Assembly (NCBI GenBank): GCA_020081605.1
Contig: JAHREC010000018.1
Location: 1,550,001-1,614,000 of the forward strand
DNA length: 64,000 nucleotides
From: Albifimbria verrucaria
Lineage: Eukaryota > Ascomycota > Sordariomycetes > Hypocreales > Stachybotryaceae
Direction of reading: 5' to 3'
Positions 58,565 through 64,000 of this stretch are shown here, one piece after another (position 1 is the first letter of the stretch; each line of letters starts with the position of its first letter). Position numbers and translations under genes: made by a program. The notes beneath the pieces were generated by a model. The model was not told the DNA's origin. It searched no databases and worked only from the letters and a program-made list of their open reading frames with translations.

Positions 58565-59057
58565 AACTCAATCACATGTATTAATATTTACGAATGTACG
58601 AATACTTAAGGTATAAACTTTGGGTGCTATAAATCTGCGAAAAGCTGTTTTACGAAGATAAACCGGGACAAGAGGGTTTAGAGGTACATATTGCATTAGA
58701 CATACCCAGCCGTTACCCATCAATTTGAGCGTTACAATTATCCACATATTTTTGCCACTGTGTAAATTAAGACAGTAGACTACATGCGTGATTCGGTGTA
58801 GAATGATTCCATAATCGGCATACTTCAATATAGAAACCATGATTCGCATGAATCACTACGCTTAGTGGGCTCTAATAACGGCATTCAAGTAACCCCCAAG
58901 CCCCTAATACTAAATCTTAATAAATAGTACAACTTGCCAAATGCATGTCGCCTTGGTAACAATGGTCAAACTATAAAACTTCGGAGTTGTGCAGGAAGTA
59001 TTATGGAAAGTATTTTTAAGGAAGAAAGGCTTTCCACTATAGAATTATAGCCCAGGC
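58565..59057. other. convergent 3' intergenic region
   Basis: About 490 nt between the permease and the transcription factor, AT-rich, with no gene seen. Confidence 0.4.
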
Positions 59058-60774
59058 TCAGAGAAATGCTGTCGCAATGTTCAATAACATTCCCAGCTTG
59101 TCGGTACCCGCATCCCAATTTTGTAGTTTCTGAGAATTGACTGGATCTCTCGACCGCTGCCTGGCATCAATTATCTCCCCAAAAGTTGTAAATGGCCGGC
59201 TCATTTCGAAGAAAGCCTTCTCGCTCGCCCATTCTTCTCGACTTCTAGCTTCCCACATGGCTCTTGTTGAGATGATGGGTAAATCTCTCGCGATACGGAG
59301 CCCAGAACAAGGAATCTCAGCTTGTGCAGAGACTATGTTGCTCATCACAAACCACAGACAGGCAATTCTAATCTAAGTCAGTTTTGAGAGCTATTGAGTA
59401 GAGTCTGGATCCAAACAGACCTTCGCCGCGACTCTGCAAATACCCATTCCTCCCATGTTGGGCTCGGACGTGATTGCTCTGTATAAGAGAAATAATCATC
59501 TCCTGTAACAGATAAAAACCTCAAAGACAGTGCCTGTTGATAATTAAACATTACAACTTAAAAAGACAGACGTGGTCTTGCATTCTTGGGGATGCTTACT
59601 TGGAAAGTTTCTATCAATCGCGCGCCGCGAGTTGGTGTCTCATTATCTGTATCAATTATAGCCATCATCATGTAGATCAGCATTGACTGGACAGCAGGCT
59701 GGATCTCGAGCGGCGAATAGACAAATAGCTATCAGAAGTTTTTAGCTCGGTTTGTTACAAGGGAGAATCTCATCCTCACTTGATTCCGAAAGTGTTGTTG
59801 CTCAGCTTCAATAGTTCTCCATAGAAATGAACGACTTTCAGATGTCCTATTGGCAAAAAGCTGTGCAATGCTCGCACAATTTGACAATGCTTCTGGCAGA
59901 CTCTGCCTATGCCAATATGAGTGAATGAAAGGAGGAAATGTTTGACGCCTCAACATCATCTGCGGGAATGCACAAATGATGTCTGAGGCAAGACTGGCTG
60001 CAAATTTAGATGCAGGGTGACCTTGGCGTAGATGAGTGAGTGCACTTGTTGCTTTCAGTGATACAAGGTCTATGTTGGGTCCATAACCGATTTCTGGAGT
60101 AGAGAGCAAACCAGAAGATGGTGTCCATTGGGTGCGGCCATTGTCAGGTGTTGGTTGTTGCAGAAGTGATGCATCAATATCCCGGTCGATAGTTCTCCCT
60201 GGAAGGTGGCCCAATTCCTTAGTATGCTCGGAGTTTGTATCGATCAGCATGTCATTGGAACTGAGACTCAACACTTCATCCATAAATGCTCCTATGGTTA
60301 CCATACTAGTCGCTGGCCCCGTTACCTGCTGGGGAGATATTGTCGAATCGAAATTGCCGGAACCACGGGACAAAGTAGAATTGAAACTCCCTCTGTGATG
60401 TCGTGAAATGCAGGTTTATCCCGCTCGAGATGAGTTTTCTTTTCGTATACGCAATCAAGGCCTTTGTCTTCGCATCTAGAACATCGAGGCTTTGAGAAGC
60501 TACATTTTGTCTTAGAAGAGTTGCAAGCAACGCAAGACTTTGGTCGACCCTTGCGGGTGCCTTGTGCACGTCGACAGTATGAAACATGCCGGCTAAAGGC
60601 GGTGTCTACATGACAGTTTAGCGATCAACTAGGGCTACATTATCTTCTGTGATGTGTGCCACTGATAGAAAACTATGGGGTGATCTAGCTAACCTTTTGT
60701 GAATGGCTTGTCACATAAGGGACATAGCTTTAGGACACCCGGCTGGGATGACGAGGAGCATTGGATTGTTCCAT
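59058..60774 (-). CDS. transcription factor with C2H2-like finger and Zn2Cys6 (GAL4-type) cluster
   Basis: A fungal nuclear regulator of about 480 residues. The start at 60774 (MEQSNAPRHPSRV) is followed, after a missing C near 60735, by LCPLCDKPFTK and, across an intron, FSRHVSYCRRA, a C2H2-like half finger. The zinc cluster then reads SCVACNSSKTKCSFSKPRCS with RCEDKGLDCVYE, six Cys spaced C-x2-C-x6-C-x6-C-x2-C-x6-C. Frame changes near 60600 and 60340 precede the effector region (MDEVLSLSSNDMLIDTN, FPQMMLRRQTFPPFIHSYWH). Further exons carry LEIQPAVQSMLIYMMMAIID, RFLSVTGDDYFSYTEQSRPS and WVFAESRRR, ending in MWEARSREEWASEKAFFEMS at the C-terminus. Introns lie near 59730-59780, 59530-59600, 59370-59425 and in the finger region. 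It may regulate neighbouring genes; no binding sites could be assigned. Confidence 0.82.
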
Positions 60775-61531
60775 CAATCACTGCATGGGGCGGCTCAAAT
60801 AGAGCTCATAGTCTTGGAATCAGTCTTGTGGGAACAATGAAGGAGTACACTCTCGTTGATGAAAGAAACAGTAGACATTGAATTACTATCGAAATGAGTT
60901 CAATATTCGTCTACGTAGTCAAATCTTACTCAGCTTCGGGATTAGTAACAAGACTGTCCAATAGGGACATTTTGTGAAGGCTCAAGAGTTGGAATAGGAT
61001 ACAGGTGTCCACGTCCTAGAATTGCAGCTGGTCTACAAAAAGTTCCACAAGGCTCCCGTGTCGCTCATAATGCAAACCAGCTATTGGCCACCACCTTGTT
61101 TTATACAATTCCCGATTCCATATACCTTTAATTGAAAGAATCTCATGCTGAACATGACCGCTGAAATCAGGAACATGCCGCTATAGAAGCCACCTACCTC
61201 ATTATCGTGTTTGTTTAGTAGTAGAGTGGCTTATTATAAAGCTTGCTAGCACCGACTCGCAAAGATATCATGTTCTACCTCCAAATCCTTAATAAGCTCT
61301 CAATTATCTGTACGTATAATTATTGTTCCTTATTTCCCATTAGAAGCAAGGCCACATTTGAGAGAGCCAATGGCAATAGAGAAGGCAGTACTTCGAAGCC
61401 TTGGCGTATATTACGAAGCTCGACGTTTGAGGAGAAATTGAGTGGCCTTGACGATCGTTGGCTGGTCACATTCATAGATGAATAAGTCTGTTCAATTATT
61501 AGCGTCCATTATAGTCCAAGATCTTCGCAAG
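60775..61531. other. intergenic region
   Basis: About 760 nt between the transcription factor (minus) and the 3' end of the ankyrin-USP gene (minus). Short plus-strand frames show no motifs. Confidence 0.45.
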
Positions 61532-64000
61532 TCAGAAATTACCATCATACTCATACCACTTCTGGTCTAAGAAATTCATTGCAAACGCTGTGTAGTGAGC
61601 ACTACCATCGCGTTGCGTTCCATCCCGGTTGATAATTGCTACAGGGTCGTAAAGTAGCACTTTGCCATCATCTACGTTGACTAAATCTTGAAGATCAAGG
61701 CCGGTCTTCGGGCAGACAATAGGGGTTTCTGACATCTCGGCCTTAGCCAACCCGAAATCTGATGCGTAACCAGCTGAGAGCTGAGATTCGGGAAATCGTT
61801 TTATGTAAAGCAAGAGATATTCTGGCGCGGTCTGCAACTCTATGCTGGCGCTTGCCTGTCTATTAGTCTTGCATTGGCTACAGTACCACTCATTCCCCCA
61901 AACAGCCTTCTCTGTTTCCGATATTCAATCATGCACTGTTCCAATGCTACCGGGCTGTGATCTAAAGCGTCATATTGTAATTCGCATTTCTGCGGAAATG
62001 GTAGCGGCAACGACAGGCTTGTATAGCGAACAAACTCGATAGATGTAAAATGGCATTCCTCGCACTCGATAGTATGCTTTTCAAAACCATCAAATAGTTC
62101 TGTGATTTTGGAGTCATGCCGCAGCGGCTCTATCTTGCATGTGTTTTCCCAAAGGTCCTGAATCATCTCAGCATTGTAATCACGACCGAAAAATGTTGGT
62201 TTTTCATAGTAAGTGCGCTTGCGAAGACGCCGCAAGTCTTCATCGATGCTGTATATGAGGAACATCAAGAACTCATTAGCGTCCTGGGGATTGCCAATCT
62301 TAAATGCTACTGAGTATTTTGCGACAACATTTTTGAATTTCCCGTAATTCTTTTCCAATGACCAACTGTCCGAGGTGGTGTACATGCTTCTCAGTTGTAA
62401 CGCATACGCTTCGGCAATCGCACCCCCATAGCCGAGAGGATTTTCCACGTTTAGGTCGGCAACATAGCTGCCATCTAATTGATGTTAGTTATTTCTCAAG
62501 TCAAAAATTTCGTCCTTCTGTCTGGCTTACCAAGGAAATATTCAGTCAGAGACTTAGCACTCCTGAGAAATTGGAGCGCCGCATTCATCCAACCCACTTT
62601 CTGCCTATTTGCTAGACCGATAACCCCTGGAATTGGCTCAGTGACCCTAATGCGCTTGGAGTGGAAAGATGTAGACACATCTGATAGCTCCGCCTGTTCT
62701 CTTGACTGAACGTGAGAAGATGACTTCTCACGCAAGGTTGGTGATGGGAGCGGAACTCCTTTGTAGATAACAAATCCACTATTTGCCAATGACCCTCAGA
62801 GAATGCTGCAGTCATAGCATCTCCCTTCACCATTCTCTGGTATCTTGAATCCCAATAAAGACCTCGTAAGTGGACATCAGCCCCATGGGCCAGCAGAGCA
62901 CGTACAGTATCTTCTCGCCCTGAACTGACAGCTGCCAGTAATGCATAGCGCCCTGATCCGTGCAATTCATTTGCATCTGCTCCAGCCAGCAGCAGTGACT
63001 GAACCATGTTAGGGTCCTTATAGAAAGATGCAGCATAAAGTGCCGTGCCCATTTCCATTCGGTGAGCTACGTGGTTCCAAAACCAGCCCTTAGCCTTAGG
63101 GTCAGCGCCTTCTTGCAGGAGCTTGTCTACAAGTCTCTTTGAGCCTCCGGATATAGCTGCAAGTAAAGCATGCTTATAATCTCCGCTTAATTTGTTGATG
63201 GTTGCGCCCTTGCTAATTAATATATTGGCAATGCGCTCATGACCCTGCGATATGGCAGCCTCTAGAGCGCTGCCTCGCGAAAGAGAATAAGAAACTCGAT
63301 CTGCATAGGTCCCATGGGAGTCGATATTTGATGTATAATCCAACAATTTTCGTACAATTCCTTCGTGGCCCGCTGAGCATGCCATGGGGAGGGCAGAGTT
63401 AACCTCGGAACCCCGTGTGCCGACATCTTCGGACTGGTTTAAACACATATCAAGGATTTTTCGTAACCCCTAGAAGCTGCGATCATAATTATGCGCTTAT
63501 CTCGCTGCTTGATATTATCTGACTTCTGAAGCAGCATTTCAGCAAGCTCTTTGTGGCCTTCTGTTAAGGCTGCAAAAATCACGTTGCCTTTCATGGTTTG
63601 CTGTGTGGAGTTGCTCCAATAGGTGCCTGATATATCAATGGACGCACCATTATCGAGAAAGAGTTGGACTATATCTCTGAAGCCTTTGCATGCAGCGGCG
63701 TGGAAAGGCGTCCCATAGTAGCCGCCTTTACCATCAAGAGCGGCGCCGTTCTTGAGAAGCAGCTCTGCCACGGTTCGATGTCCTTCATATGCTGCAGCTT
63801 GGAGGGCATTTCCATAGAAGCCGCCCTGATCATCAATCCGAGCACCATTGAGTACGAGAACCTCCACTACGTTAGCATGGCCTCGTGATGCTGCAGCCTG
63901 CAGTGGGAAACCCAGATGTCCACCCTTAATATTTGGGTCATGACCAAGTTGCAAAAGAGCCTTAGTACTTGATGAAAGCCCATAGAGCGAGGTGGCGTAC
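61532..64000 (-). CDS. ankyrin-repeat - ubiquitin-specific protease fusion, partial (continues beyond right edge)
   Basis: N-terminus lies beyond 64000. From the right edge down come many ankyrin repeats (for example FPLQAAASRGHANVVEVLVL, NALQAAAYEGHRTVAELLLK, TPFHAAACKGFRDIVQLFLD, YALLAAVSSGREDTVRALLA), then a Ser-rich linker (KSSSHVQSREQAELSDVS). A USP/UCH domain follows: PGVIGLAN then RQKVGWMNAALQFLRS (the Cys box), QDANEFLMFLIYSIDEDLRR, CEECHFTSIEFVRYTSLSLP and WYCSQCKTNRQA (zinc-ribbon Cys pairs), PEYLLLYIKRF and the His box HYTAFAMNFLDQKWYEYDG ending at 61532. The nucleophile Cys of the usual GNTCYMN is replaced: the box reads RQKVGWMN. Introns lie near 62450-62530. Frame changes fall near 63470, 62790 and 61905. 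It either removes ubiquitin or is a pseudo-protease that binds it. Confidence 0.82.

Overview
This window reads as chromosomal DNA of a filamentous ascomycete (Pezizomycotina), most likely a Sordariomycete close to Hypocreales. The genes carry short introns of about 45-70 nt with GT...AG ends and CTAAC/CTGAC-type branch sites. The gene families are typical of moulds: a NACHT-ankyrin NLR, a zinc-cluster regulator, an HMT1-type ABC transporter, a CBM1-bearing esterase, a CYP56-like P450 and a cAMP-receptor-like GPCR. One tRNA carries an intron at the eukaryotic position 37/38. The taxonomic placement is inference.

Layout. 1-6.5 kb shows no supportable gene. 6.5-14 kb holds a CSC1/DUF221 cation channel, an MFS drug transporter and an intact LdhA-like D-lactate dehydrogenase. 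15-20.1 kb holds a phosphorylase-NACHT-ankyrin NLR convergent with a large protein of unknown function. 21-25.6 kb holds an FAD monooxygenase with a C-terminal DUF6314-like domain and an NAD(P)-binding Rossmann protein. 26-30 kb holds a seven-TM receptor and an epoxide hydrolase. 31-38 kb holds an HD-domain cyanamide-hydratase-like protein, a secreted CBM1-feruloyl esterase, a truncated F-box/LRR-like relic and two NmrA-like proteins. 38.4-43.4 kb holds an intron-bearing tRNA-Lys(UUU), the ABC transporter and tRNA-Cys(GCA). 44.5-58.6 kb holds the P450, a stand-alone tryptophan synthase beta protein, a small unknown protein, a hotdog thioesterase, a C2-domain protein, a Baeyer-Villiger-type monooxygenase and an amino-acid permease. 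59-64 kb holds a zinc-cluster transcription factor and an ankyrin-ubiquitin protease fusion that runs off the right edge.

How the genes relate. The central and right parts look like an accessory, metabolism-rich region. P450, stand-alone TrpB, thioesterase, BVMO, amino-acid permease and zinc-cluster regulator lie within about 16 kb and could form a small-molecule pathway, but no PKS, NRPS or terpene synthase backbone is present, so a joint function is only a hypothesis. The NLR and the ankyrin-USP protein suggest self/non-self or ubiquitin-linked signalling functions.

A dominating technical feature is that most long genes are broken by one to several 1-2 nt indels, nearly all in homopolymers (often one missing C or G), while the protein on both sides stays well conserved. 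This looks like an unpolished assembly rather than mass pseudogenisation. Gene coordinates below span these shifts; intron positions were read by eye.
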